A stretch of DNA of 64,000 nucleotides from Ulota crispa (Eukaryota > Streptophyta > Bryopsida > Orthotrichales > Orthotrichaceae). The translations under genes were made by a program, and so were the position numbers. Position 1 is the stretch's first letter. Each line of letters opens with the position of its first letter. Location of the stretch: positions 4,590,501 through 4,654,500 of the forward strand of contig OY987246.1 of NCBI GenBank assembly GCA_963920765.1. Direction: 5' to 3'. Positions 12,032 to 24,400 of the stretch are shown in pieces. The notes under the pieces were generated by a model. The model saw nothing but the letters and a program-made list of their open reading frames with translations, did not search any database and was not told the origin of the DNA.

Positions 12032-12681
12032 CCCCTGAGTGCCTAGCGCCCGAAATCCCGCCTCTTAAATTTTAATTTGGGGTGTTGGGGTGGTAAATGG
12101 GGTTTGACTTCAAGATTGACCATACTAATAGTATGAGTAGTGTGTTTAGGAGGTAAGAGAGTGGGGTCCCAAGTTATTATAGTCACATGCTCTCATAGGG
12201 ACAATGCAATCGTGGGAAAAACTGGCTTTTGGCGCTACTTTTGGGCAAAATGGTAGTCACAACCGTACCCTCTTCCCATTGGGTGTTTCTGGACCCTTAT
12301 GTCTTCAAGGTCAGCTTTAGGGTGCTCAAATTTCTCAAAAAGGCTTGAAAATTGGAAAGTACTTGATGAACCCATGAATGAACTTGAGTAAATAATTCCA
12401 GGGCCTAATTCTAGAAGGAGAGACCTAAATCAAATGGAGAAAGAGCCAAACATGTAAAAAAGTATACCCAATAAAAAAATTCAACCTTGCTTTGACCACT
12501 ATAAACATGCAAATGGTATGGTCAAAGTACCCCCATTTTAGATGAACCTTAGCACTCAAGCCTTGAAGATTTTTCAAAGGTTCAACCACATGGATTGTAA
12601 TTTCCAATGAACCAAAGGCTTTACTTTGTCGGGAGGTCTCTCAGACCTACACAGGAGCAGTTTGAGCTGGGCGCTCAAGGG
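12032..12681. mobile_element. piggyBac-like 0.65-kb element
   Basis: The element is bounded by TTAA at 12028-12031 and 12682-12685. Termini are CCCCTGAGTGCCTAGCGCCC and, inverted, CCCTTGAGCGCCCAGCTC, an imperfect match of about 18 bp. It is non-coding; the ORF on - at 12425-12607 lies entirely inside it and shows no domain. Confidence 0.7.
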
Positions 12682-12685
12682 TTAA

Positions 12686-13317
12686 CTAAAGGGCTTAAAA
12701 CATGATGATAAATAGGATGGTATATCTTACTTGAGAAGACACAAAAGTTAGCAAGTTAAGCTTTTCACATGCTTTGTATTCATCACATGCAACCTTTAGT
12801 GCAATTGTTCCATATTGTTGCGATCGCTATGCAAACTTGCACGTGAAGTCTTGTATGTCACATTTGACTAAATAAGAATTTTTCAAAGTCCATCAATAAG
12901 ATTTTAGAAGTTTTTTTGGTTTTGCAAAACATTTGGAGATAGTTGCAAAATACCAAGAGATATGTCCAAATAAAAAGACATTCAAAATTAGCCTCCCATA
13001 GGAAACCATCCATGCTTTCTCTACAATTCCAAACATATTGCATGTAGTATTGACTATTCCTTCACATTTGTAATCAATTTTGGAACATCCAAACTCATTA
13101 CTTCATTTGTAACTGATCTTGAACACCAATTTCTTATTTTTATTGAAGAATTATCCAACCAATTGGATTTAGGTACATTTTGTTTTAAAGATTTACAAAT
13201 AAAATCTTTAAAAGCTAAAGGAACCTACTGAAACCAATAGCTTAAATTTTCAATTCTAGCGTTTATTTTTATAGACATGGATGTTTGTAATCAAAAATAA
13301 GTTAACCATGAGAATAT
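12686..13317. other. Spacer upstream of the pectate lyase
   Basis: AT-rich sequence with no recognisable gene or element apart from the short inverted repeat that follows at 13319. Confidence 0.4.
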
Positions 13318-13318
13318 A

Positions 13319-13427
13319 TTCACACTTAGAATTAGGAGGAGTATTAGCAATATGAATGTAGTCTAAAATAATGTCCAAATGCATCTAATTTTTCTTCTCT
13401 AGTACCCCTCCTAACACCAAGTGTGAA
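13319..13427. repeat. Short inverted repeat (MITE-like) upstream of the pectate lyase
   Basis: TTCACACTTAGAATTAGGAG at 13319 is the inverted counterpart of CTCCTAACACCAAGTGTGAA ending at 13427, with a loop of about 60 bp. It lies some 300 bp before the pectate lyase start codon, so it falls in the likely promoter. Confidence 0.5.
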
Positions 13428-13734
13428 CATACCCTGACATGAAAACCAAAATTCCACGGCATCTCAACCACGTGGCGCCGAATTCGATGCCACGTCATCC
13501 ACCACTCCGTTGAGACTCACCTCAAGCTATTTCGATATTTGAATTCTCTCACCAAAATTCATCGTCAACTCCGCATTCAGGTCGCGAGAATTCCGCCAGA
13601 TTTCAACGTGAGTCCAATCGATTCTGTAGAGTTGCTCAAGAACAGAGCTTTTCGAAGGAATTCTCGCAATTGTTAAGCTTATTTCCTGTGAATTGTTGTG
13701 AAAACTCCATAATCGTGTAACATAAGACGCAAGA
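13428..13734 (+). promoter_or_regulatory. Probable promoter / 5' leader of the pectate lyase gene
   Basis: This interval between the inverted repeat and the ATG at 13735 has balanced composition, including CCACGTGG at about 13470, a G-box-like palindrome bound by plant bZIP/bHLH factors. A transcription start was not identified. Confidence 0.35.
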
Positions 13735-16700
13735 ATGACCGGAGAGGAGCACAAGCACAAGCACGTTGAAATCCTGGGAAACATGCTAGATCGCTGCATG
13801 CGAACTGGCAGTGGAGGTGCCGGACCTTCACCTCCTTCAGGCGTTTCGACCTCGACATCATCGGGGCCGTATGCTACTGCGGACTCGCACTTGCGAGCCT
13901 TGGCCGGCGCTGCGGAGGGATTTGGAAGCGCCGCAATTGGTGGACTCCATGGCAAAGTGTATCATGTCACCTCTCTTGCAGGTCAGTACACAGTATTCGC
14001 AATTTCCACAAACCCTAGCAATTATTCTTCGTGTGAAAGTAGAGCTTGTGCTGGAACTAATCTGAAGAATGCAAGAAGCGTTTCTCTGATCTAACCATTC
14101 TTCGGGTGTTAGTTCAGTATTAATTGAAAATTTTAACGCGTTTTTCGATCTTTGTGGTGTACTGAAGCTCTAGAACGGATTCTTCAATTTTTTTAAAATA
14201 AGCCGATTTAGGAAATCGTTAATGCAACTGAAAATGAAAGAAAATAGAAGCTTATGTTTTCTGGTGATGATGAAGTCATTTTCTAGAGATGATGAAGTCG
14301 TTTTCTAGAGTACTGAGATCCTAGGCTTGGGATCAAGAACAAACTCTATGCATTGACCAAAAACTTAAATTTGTTTGGAGATTCTCTACTGCACGCAAGA
14401 ATGTGAATTTATCGTTGTCAACTTGTCATTCAAATGTTGGTGGACTCCATGGGAAAGTGTACCGTGTCACCTCCCTTGCAGGTCAGTACACTATTCGCGA
14501 TTTCCTCAAACCCTAGCAATCAATCTTAGTGTGAACGTAGAGCTTTTGCTGGAGTTAATCCGCGGAATGCAAGCAGGGTTTCTGATAACCGTTCTTTGAT
14601 TGTTAGTTCAGTATAAATTGAAAATTTGAAAGCGTTTCTCGATCTTTGTGGTGTACTGACAGGTCTAGAACAGATTCTGATTTTTTTAATAAATAAGCTG
14701 TTTAAGGAAATTGATGATGCAACTAAAAAGGGAAGAAAACGGAAGATTATGTCATCTGGTGACGTTGAAGTCATTTTCTAGAGTACTGAGATCCTAGGCT
14801 TGGATCAAGAACAAGCTCTATGCTTAGACTAAAACTAAAATTCTTTAGCGATCCTCTACTGCACGCAAGAATGTGAATTTTATCGTTGTCATTCAGATGT
14901 TTAGTTATGGTTTGTATGCTGACTTGTAATCTTATTATCACTAACTTAGCAAAGATTAAATAGCTATTGTATGGAAGAAGACATTTGCTTAATGATACTC
15001 AAATTGAGAAAGCTACTCGAAAGTTTTTGAACAACCGTGAGAACTCGCTCTTCTCTGTTATGGATGGCAACCTAGAGAAAGTAAAAAACAAGAGCGAAAA
15101 TATTCAATGTATGATATTTGCTTTTTGTAGAGAGCATGTGGTCCCGTATCTCTCTTCTTTATGTAGCTTTTTGTACCTCCAGGCTAAGATGAGCTCAAGA
15201 TTTTGCACAAAAAGAATCTGAATTCCTTATCTTAAGAGTATTGAAGCAGCTCTTCAAAACTCTTGTGGCCATGTGAAAGTTTGATTCTGGATCTCGAAGT
15301 AAAAGATGCAGGATTAAGAGGGAGAAATAATGCCGGTATATCATGTTGCGCATCATTTCACTTAAAAGTTGTGACTTTATGCATCACAGATGAAGGTCGC
15401 GGGACGCTACGTGACGGATGCAAGAAGACGGAGCCACTGTGGATTGTGTTTGATGTATCAGGAACCATAAACGTGGCGAAGTGCATCCGGGTGCAGTCAT
15501 ACAAAACCATCGACGGGCGTGGTCAGAAAATCAAGATCACCAACAAGGGATTGCAGCTGAAAGAATGTGAGCATGTGATCATTTGCAACCTTGAATTCCA
15601 ACGAGGTGTAGGGCCTGACGCAGACGCTATTCAATTGAAGCCAAATTCCAAACATGTGTGGGTTGACCGCTGTACGTTGTCCGATTTTGACGATGGCTTA
15701 ATTGATGTCACTCGGCAATCCTCCTTCGTTACGGTGTCGAGGTATGTGGATTATTCTGCACACATGGTGGTTTGAAGAGAAACTTCAGTTGCTCTATGAA
15801 CAGACCTTACTGTTCACTCAACAACCAGGATACAATTTGGATTAAATCAATATGGTCAAGAATGGTGCACAACAACATGCTAATTCTGCGTGCTCAATAG
15901 TGTCAATTCAAGAGTTCTTTTCAGAGAGTTGTTGAAGTGATTAATGTCAAAAGCTTCTTTCTTTTTAAAATTAAGTAAATGTGAACTCACGGTATAAAAA
16001 GATGTGTCAAAGAAGGAAGCTGTAAGAGGAATGGAGTATCTAGCACACTCTGATTGTCTTTTGAATTAGTAGATGGGCTATTAGGAGCTCCTTTCAAGAA
16101 TGTTATGTATGTTTAGTTTGAATTATAACGATTTTTTTAAAATAAGCATGCGGTGGTATTTGTAAGGTTTGGGGGTTTAGTCATCTTCAAGATTGGATGG
16201 TGTATGCAGGTGCCATTTTTTTAACCACAACAAGACTATGCTGATTGGGGCTGATCCAAAGCATTTCGAGGATCGGTGTATTAGAGTGACCATTCACCAT
16301 TGCTTCTATGATGGGACCAAACAACGTCATCCTCGAGTTCGTTATGGCAAAGTTCATCTTTACAACAACTATACTCGAGGGTGGTCTGTTTATGCTGTCT
16401 GCGCAAGTGTGGAGTCTCAGGTATGAAAGTGGTATTGCATCTTATTCCTTCTTTGTCTCGCGTGACACTATTCACCAACTCCAGTAGGGTCCTTTTGCTT
16501 CCCATTGAGGTAGACACTCTTTTAGTGAGGTGTTAATGGTCATTTTAATTGCAGTTTCTCTTGCCAACATCTAAAGTGAGGTCAAATAGAAGCGTTTCAT
16601 GTGACAGAAGACCAAATGTAATGCATTCCCTTCGGAGAGTCTTTTGTAAGTTTCAACGGAGGTCAACTTACATAACGCGTCGAGACTCCATGTCTCTGAT

Positions 16701-17840
16701 GAGAAAAAGCTGTTCAAAGGTTTAGCTAAATGGTTTTTATATCTGCACAAGCTGTTTCACCACCTTCTGAACCGTTCACCGTAGATGCTAGTGTAATAGG
16801 TGATTTAGACTGGGAAAAGCATTTCTTATGTCTGCTCGTTGATCTGTTTGTCAAAAACCAAGTATACTCATCTCAATTTTGTAGGATTATTATTTACGTG
16901 TGGTATTGATAGTTCGCAAACTGCTTAGTGATTAATGATTGAATTCTTCCAATATTAAAACAGGTCCTTTCGCAACACTGCATATACGAAGCCGGCGATA
17001 AAAAGAAAGGCTTCGAGTACTACTGCGAAAAGGTATGGAAACTCAAAATCTAGATTTCGCCAAGAGTGATGCCATACTGAACTACCTTGTATTAGCTACA
17101 TCCTAATTGATCACTTATGAAAGTTGGTACTTATAGACCAAAAAACTGCCAATGTTTTACGAACTATAATTCTCAAGAGCAATGAGGTTTGAGAGTATTG
17201 TCAGGCATTAAGTCAAGCTGTTCTTTGCAATCACCAAATATGTACATTTTATGTTATGACAAGCTATGACTGTTGGCCCTCTTCCTTTTTCATAAGTATA
17301 ACATGCAAGCATTAAGAATCGGTCTATATAAGATGTTGTAAGCAAAATAGAGAGACCAATTAACCCTTAAAAATCACAGCCAGCCCTAGGAATGTGTTAA
17401 ACAACACATTTGACGGTACATTACTCACAATACTAGAAATGTTATTTCAAAATGTTTATCTTATTACACATCATATACGATATTGATATTGTATTGTGTG
17501 CATTTCTGAAACGTCATGTACATTTGTTGTATGAAGCTAAAAATTAAAAGAAACTTCGGAATTTGGCGTTTAAAGAGTAGTGTATTTGTGAGTGGCGCAG
17601 GCAGGAGATTGCAATCGTGAGGCATCAGGCACACTGAGATCTGAAGGCGATTTGTTTTTGAATGGTGCTCAAGGTCAAATGCAAGGTCCCAACCAGGTAT
17701 TTGGCATCGAGGAGTTCTACTCACGTTACACTCTTGAACGTGCCGATGCTGAGCTTATGAAGAAAATTCCTAAGATTGCTGGTTGGCAGAACATCCCATT
17801 GCCCTGTGAACTTACTGCATCGTCCCATGCCGTGAGTTAA
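13735..17840 (+). CDS. Pectate lyase-like protein, PL1 family ('probable pectate lyase 4' type), 372 aa, five exons
   Basis: Exons are 13735-13981, 15390-15741, 16210-16420, 16964-17032 and 17601-17840, all GT-AG with consistent phases, ending in TAA. After a low-complexity N-terminus comes SHLRALAGAAEGFG and GLHGKVYHVTSLAD. Then follow the parallel beta-helix hallmarks: LWIVFDVSGTINV, YKTIDGRGQ, HVIICNLEFQ, the acidic WVDRCTLSDFDDGLIDVT, CHFFNHNKTMLIGADP, and QRHPRVRYGKVHLYNNYTRG containing the arginine expected to act as catalytic base in the PL1 family. The C-terminus has EGDLFLNGAQ. This matches the plant family related to pectate lyases that cut homogalacturonan by beta-elimination. No convincing signal peptide is seen at the N-terminus, which is usual for this subgroup, so cell-wall localisation is uncertain. 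Intron 1 contains a tandem copy of the end of exon 1. Confidence 0.9.
13938..14905 (+). repeat. Tandem duplication spanning the end of exon 1 and part of intron 1 of the pectate lyase
   Basis: Unit 1 (about 13938-14437) and unit 2 (about 14438-14905) align at an offset of 500 bp. Both begin TTGGTGGACTCCATGG, continue through the end of exon 1 and its donor (GCAGGTCAGTACAC), and end with TACTGCACGCAAGAATGTGA blocks. Unit 2 therefore carries a decoy copy of the last 40 or so coding bases with an intact donor, but no obvious acceptor directly before it. Confidence 0.8.
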
Positions 17841-18298
17841 GTTGCCACATCAGGTTTAAAAAATATTCTGCCCCAAAATTCTCTCTTTAGTTCTATTCTC
17901 ACTGTTATTGTTTACTTTGTCTGCTTCCCTACGGACTGGAAGTGGATTGCATTAATATCAATTCTTTGGAAGCTATAAAGCAGCCTTTTTGTGGGAATCT
18001 CATTTTTGAGTGAACAAAAAGTAGAAATAAACAATTGGTTTATATTATAGAATGAGAGTCGAGATGCTTGTCATTCTTTCCATTAGAACTATACTTTTTA
18101 GTTGAAGGATTATACTGTAGGTTGTAATCATTGTTTCACTAGGCAAAGAGAGTAAACGTGGTTGTCTTGAATTCTAGACGTGGCATTATGATTCAGTTGG
18201 AGTTGATTTTTTCTTTGAATTTTTTTCTTGTTTCTCCTTATCCGTGTGTTGGTTGCAAAGATTGGTGGAACAAGTAAGAGCATTGTATTATTCATTAA

Positions 18299-18605
18299 GG
18301 TAGGAACACCCATAAGCGTCACTGTCCCCATAACCGTCACCTCTAAAATCTTGAATAATTTGTGGAAGTGAATAGATGACAAGGATGTACGACATGTGAA
18401 CATGAAATCTTGATAGTGGTTATGGGTGCAATGGCGGTTTGCTCTTTAAAAATTCACAACTTATTCTCACAATATCCAAATAATATATTCAAAATTGCAA
18501 ACTCATTATTTTTTTAATCCTAATAGGATCCTATAATTTGCTAGCTGTTTATTAATAGTCATCATGTTCAAAACCCTTAGATTGACGCTTATGGGTGCTC
18601 CTACC
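18299..18605. mobile_element. GGTAGG-terminal MITE at the left edge of the segmental duplication
   Basis: Inverted termini are GGTAGGAACACCCATAAGCG (18299) and CGCTTATGGGTGCTCCTACC (ending 18605). The element is about 307 bp without an ORF. No clean target duplication is visible. A related element occurs at 48661-48960. Homology between the first and second TNL units begins at about 18611, immediately right of this element. Confidence 0.6.
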
Positions 18606-18610
18606 TCACT

Positions 18611-21496
18611 ATGAATAGGATCCGTAACTAAAAAAACAAAATTAAAGTTGTAACTTTTACGTGAAGTTGTATTTTCAAACTAGTGATGTTTTTGCTGTTG
18701 TCCACACCTATTTTAATATTGTAATTATCAGCCATATATAATAGAAGTGGTAGAATAGTCAAAAAGGAGTGATACATATATATCAATTCCCTTACAATAA
18801 TTAGGTGAACAAAGAGTTTCATTTTTCAAACAATAATAACTGACCAACTACAAAACAATGGCAATTTTTTGCCATTCTCCCATTGGTTGTACTAAATGCT
18901 GAGCTGGACCACCTTAACCCTACAAAGCACGTGTCCCCCTCGCAGCATGCCAAGTCACCTGGCCCACTCAACTCACTTGAACCCCCACCTAACGACCCCG
19001 GATTCAAGCTGTCGTCCTAAAATTCGACGCCATGATTCCTGGGCATCTGGTTGACAATTTGCAAGCGCATGTGCCTTTGAAGTAAGCTTAGGAAGTAGGA
19101 ACTTGCAAACGCATTCTTTTGTGGGAAAGGTACTGTAACTTTGGACTTTTGGAGTAAAGCACTGGCGCTCCGTAGTCTGTATAGACTTGAAAGGGAGCAG
19201 TCGGTTTAAGGATCACGGCAGTCGGAGAATGCTTTTCTAATTTGTGCAGAGAGTGCTCATGCTTAGTGCGATGGACCAATTCTCCCCTTTATAGCTTCGG
19301 TGTGCGTGAGTTTTCTTTTTGTACGTTTTGTTCGGGCGTTCTTGTTTTTAGTTGCTCGTCTCCCTGTGTTTTGTGGACGCAATCCTTGGGTTTCAGCGGA
19401 TCATCTCCTCAATTTGGTGTTATTATGTGAAGGTTTGCTTTTGCGCTCATGTGCACCGTTGCTCCAATTTTTGTTGACAGGCTTGGTGTTGTCTAGAATG
19501 GGACCTATTCTCCACACAAGTCCTCAAATGCTGTGAGAACACAAGCTTTTGGACCATGTGAACTTGATTTGCGGTCGTCCACCCTCGTGGACGTGTCACT
19601 AAGCGTGCGAGTTTGTGTGAGATACAAGGTATGTATTCTGAGTGTGATTTGCAGCTTCAACTGTCGTAGGGTTTTCATTGTTTTTCAGGGGTAGGGTTTA
19701 AGGGGTTTGCCTAAGATATGAGGGGATTTCAAACTTTGTTAGGTGCTGTGTCTTTGAGAGTGGCTGCCGACATTCCAGCGCAACATGTTGAACTGGGTTT
19801 GTTGATGTGAAACCGTGGAACCGTACTTTCTGGGATTGACACCAATTTTGGTTTGTTGGTGCAATTCAAGGCACCAAAACTATGGCTTTGAGGACTAAGA
19901 TTGGTATAAGATTGGTATACATTAGCAGATTTAGGGTGTTCTGCTTGAGAATGTGCCAACGTTGAGAATCTCTGCCAACGCAATGAAACTGAGGGTTTGC
20001 GTAGTTCTCAATTCGACTTGTCAATGTAAGATAAGCTTACATGATGCTAGATGATGAAGCATGTGAATTTTGAACGTAGGCTTATAGAAGGCACCTAAGG
20101 TGCTGTAAATAAAGTTTGTAAAGTTGATCGTGTTTCCTAAATGGTACGGAACCCCTCACATTTCTTGTTCAAGAAGTGTGATGACTTTCATTGTTCATTT
20201 CTCTAAAACATATTCAGCCACCTCCTACGATGTCGAGGTACTCAAACAGTGTTGTTCTACATTTTGGTTGGCTATACCACATGGGTCCTATGCAATTTGA
20301 CAAAGAATTCTCCAATTGGACACCCTCTGCCACGAGTGACATGCAGATGTAGACAATTCGCTTGAAATCCGATTCTATTGCCTACATATACCTACGAGTT
20401 TGAAAGAAGAGCATGAGCCTTCTTGACTTCATAGAATGGGTTGTAATAAAAAGTTTGACAGGTCAGGGACTTCACTTTGGATGGAACGTAGCTTTGGATG
20501 CATTTTTGCCGTGGGGTTGGTGGTCGTAGGTTTTGGGGTTGATGGGCATGCCGTGCTGTTGACCTAGATTGTTTTCCTTCACAACTCGCAAGGATGTTCT
20601 CCAAGTACGTGGTCTTTTGTCCGTTTGGCAAGTTGAGGGAACTGACACTAGGATTGCAGATCTGGTGCGTGAAGAAATAGGTAATTGTTGCAAGCCACAG
20701 TGCTGACAAGAATGGAGACTCCAAAGGCATTGCAAAGGTACGTGCTTGTACATCGATTGCTTCCTTGAAATGGTGGTACCTTGATGTTGCGGGAGCTGGC
20801 ATTTGGAATTCAATAGCATCATGATTGTTCTTGTTGTTAGGCATGGAGATGAGGTCTCAGCTATGCTGTAGCAAACTTGGGTGGTGATATTGTAGCGGTG
20901 GGTTTGTAGAAATGGAATTTCCGGGGTGGTGGTGTTTTTTTTGTGTGAAATATAACCAAAGCAATCCCATTTTGTGATGTAGCCAAGGTATATCTTGTGG
21001 TACAACATGGTATCATGCAACAATTAGCACAAAGCTTAGTTGGGCCATTTTGCAGGATTTGTGCTTTGTTGTTCTGGTGTTGGGGGTGTGTCTGATTTGT
21101 GATAAGGTCTCTGCTCAAGGTGTTCACTCTGAATAGGTTCAGAATGGTAATGCAAGAATTGATGCTAAATCATGCACAAGGAATTGCAAGTGGTAGTTAA
21201 AAACTTGAAGCCTGATTGGAGTTGGAATGGTTGTGTCGTGCAGGAGGAGAGCTAGCTGCAGCAGCGGGTCCGTGTGTACTGAAAACGTGGAAAGGTTGGT
21301 AGAGGGTTTGGACCGTGGTTGATCTCATTTGCTCATTATTGTGCCTGTTGATAGAATGTGGCTGTCATATGTTTGGGTTGAAAGTTGGGACGGGGAAATC
21401 ATTGATGTGAGTTGTTGATGGTATGCATAAATGGTGGAGTCAGAGGTTTGTCGTGCTGATGGGGTGTCTTTGATGTGGCTCCGTGCATGTTTTCAG
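18611..21496 (+). other. Upstream region of TNL copy 1 (leader exons / promoter)
   Basis: This 2.9 kb is colinear with 41540-44416 and partly with 60831-63800, which marks the start of the duplicated unit. All three copies preserve remnants of one reading frame; here 19300-19536 encodes LLLRSCAPLL and SRMGPIL-like segments. The frame is degraded in this copy. Because the TIR exon at 21497 opens right after an acceptor without its own ATG, at least one upstream exon with the start codon must lie here. I cannot place it securely. Antisense ORFs at 20392-21023 look like shadows. Confidence 0.4.
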
Positions 21497-24400
21497 GAAC
21501 GATGGTGGTGTGGATTGCAAGCACAAGGTCTTCCTCTGCCACAGTGGTAAACAAAAAGACTTTGTGGAGTCGATGCATGACAAAATCAAAAGGCATGACC
21601 TTTCTGCATTCTTTGACAAGAATTGTGATTCCTTACCATTGGGGTGTGACTTTCCGAGAGAGATCTTGAAAGCAATCGAGGAATGTGAGGTTGGGGTGGT
21701 GGTTCTGTCACAAGCTTTCTTCATGAAGACATGGTGGCCAATGAAAGAGTTTGCAACGCTGGCAAAGCGGAAAGAGGAGAACAAGGACTTTGTCTTGATA
21801 TTGGTGTACTATAACGGTACTGAGCTGGCGGAGTGCAAGGATAAGAAGAAACAGATGGAGTGGAAAGAGGAGTGGGAAAAGTGGGCACTGTTAGACAATT
21901 GAATAGTGATAGAAGATTGGACGTCTGTGTTCAAGTTGTTCGGCGCAACCATGGCGATTTCATACAACAAAGAAGGGGGTGCGAAACGACTGATAAAAGA
22001 GGTGGTTGCAGCAGTTTGCAAGCGTGTGATGCCAGAGACGAGAGGAGATGACCTTGATATGCAAGGAAGGGAACGCATTTGCGAGGTGAGTGATGGAGAC
22101 TGAAACCCTAAAAGTGCAGCATTTGAATGACTTGTAGGATTGAAGTGCCGAGTTTGGAAGCACTTTTGACATGCGTTGGTTTGTGAAGTTTGAGCGATTG
22201 AGTCATGTGATATTCATCGTCTCTTGTTTTGCAGTTGGTATGGGGAAAAATGCAAGCGTCTGAAGCGTGTTGCATGGATGGAGCTCACGTGGTGGGGTTG
22301 TACAGAATGGGTGGCATCGGTAAGAGCACGGTGTGCAAAGCTTTGTGCAAGAAGTTGCAGTCAAATTTTGGCGAGAGAGTGTGCCACGCGGAGTTGCCGA
22401 GCAATAGCGATGATGGGAAGGAGAATGAGGTGTTGGGAGATATGGTGAAGAGATTGATTGGTATTGCACATGAGGTTGTAGTTAAATATAACAAAATGGA
22501 GGTACGGTGGGAATTGCAAATGTGCATTGCTAGTTTCTATTGCGCATGATGGTTATACAAGTTCACAAAATGCATGTGATGGATGCAAGTCATGGTTTGT
22601 GATGCATCATATTTGGAGTAGAGCACTTTGAGAGTTGTGGTTAGTTCTGTGTGTGAGTTGGAAGTGATGGGTGTTGTTGAGTGCAGCGTTTAAACTCGTT
22701 GAAAGATAAACTTCAGAGTCACAAAGTTTTTGTGGCCATCGATAATGTGGGAGATGGTGGCAGCTCAAAGGAGCTAGCAAGAGATTTGCTGAGAGCAAGG
22801 TTCACAAAGGACAGCTTTGTGGTGGTGACGGCCCGGTCAATTGAGATGCTCCAAGAAGTGGGCATTAGTGAAAGGGAGTGTCACGAGATGCCAGAGTTGA
22901 ATTACGAGGAAGCAGAGAGTCTATTTCTAATCAACGCACCAGAAGGGGTTCATTTGAAAGATGCTGTAATAAAGGAATGCGTACGTATGTGCTATTTTTC
23001 AAAAGGGGAGGGCAGAAGCCATCACTACCATCCTCTAGCTCTAAAAGTACTGCGTGGGCAGCTAGGGTGCAATCCGGAGGAACAGATGCCACGGTTGAGA
23101 AGAAGGGATCCATTCAACGCATTGGGAGAGAGGGTGCATCCGATCTATGGTATTTTGAGAAGCAGTTTTGATTCGTTGGAGTGGGAGAATCAAGATCTGT
23201 TCATGGGTGTGGCCCTTTTCTTTCCTGAAAGAAAAGAGCATGGATTAGATCGTATTATTAAGGACGTCAACATAATGACCTGGCTGTGTGTGATACATAG
23301 ATGGACTAAAGACGACTTGATGTTTCGGGTAAATTTTGTTCAATGTTGATGTTGGTTTGGTATGAATTTATGTTTATCATGGTTGTTGTGAATGCTGAGA
23401 GTAACGTGAAATGGAGCTTGGGTTGGATGTTGGAAATGGTTCTGCGGTTTGTTATTACTTCCTTTGTCTGGCTACGAGTGACCCATTGGAACCTCATACC
23501 ATAAGCAATGATGGGTATTGTACGTGGCCATTGCAACATACATAAGAACTAGGCGCAATAAGTCTCCATAGGATGGACTGAAAAGTACTAGAAGAAAACT
23601 GTAGTTTCCAATGGACCACTTATAGCTAGACTAAGGGAGTATTCATCATTGCCTTGGAAGTTTTTGAGGAGTAGGTATGGAAGATGGAAATAACCTATTA
23701 TCATTGTTGTAATGGTGCAGTTAAAAGCATTGAAGCAAAAATCATTGATTGAGTGCATAGGAGACGGCAGAGACGTTGTGGGCATGCATGATTTGTGGCG
23801 AGAGTTTTGTGTAATTGAGACAAGGAAGGATGAGAGTTAGTTTTATAGGGAGAATGAAATACTTGAAAGTTCTAAGGAAAGGGAGTTTTATGGCGGTGGG
23901 TGGAAGGACCTACAGAGAGTGTGCTTGATTGGCTCATACTCAGGCGGGTCGTTCAACAAGAGCTTGGCAGTGAGGATAGTGAGTTTGCAGTGTTGTTCAA
24001 ATTTGACTGTGCTGAAGTTGGTGAACGTGGAATTGAAGAATCGAGTGGTGAATGTGAGTCCCCTTTTACAACTGAAGAGCTTGGAATTTGAAGAGAAGAC
24101 TTCGGTCATCAAACGAACCAAACTGGAAGCTCGAATTGATATTCAAGGATTGGGTAATCTAGTTGATCTTTGTGTTTTGATATTGCTTAGCATATCAAGC
24201 AATTCAGCATGCATTGGAGAAATAGCAAGCTTGGTCTGCCTTGAAGTCTTGATGTTAAGCACATGGGATGTTGATGAGCCAAGCACGGCTGAGCTTGGAA
24301 TGACGAGATTACCATATTTGAGAAACCTTTGTTGTTTGTGGTTGGTGAGGTTGGAATTGGGTAGATTACCTTGGCAACTAGTGTGGTCCAATATGAAGAA

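Noticed and set aside
13527-13955. 142-codon ORF on - over the pectate lyase start
   Set aside because: The + frame carries the pectate lyase N-terminus with a correct donor. The - frame has no motif.
17362-17400. TTAACCCTTAAAAATCACAGCC resembling a TTAA-element left end
   Set aside because: No matching inverted right end beside a TTAA was found within 1 kb, so it was not called an element.
20392-21023. Antisense ORFs of 150 and 183 codons upstream of TNL copy 1, with counterparts at 43195-43946
   Set aside because: They overlap each other in different frames. Their conservation follows from the overall near-identity of the duplicated units, and they show no domain, signal or family resemblance.
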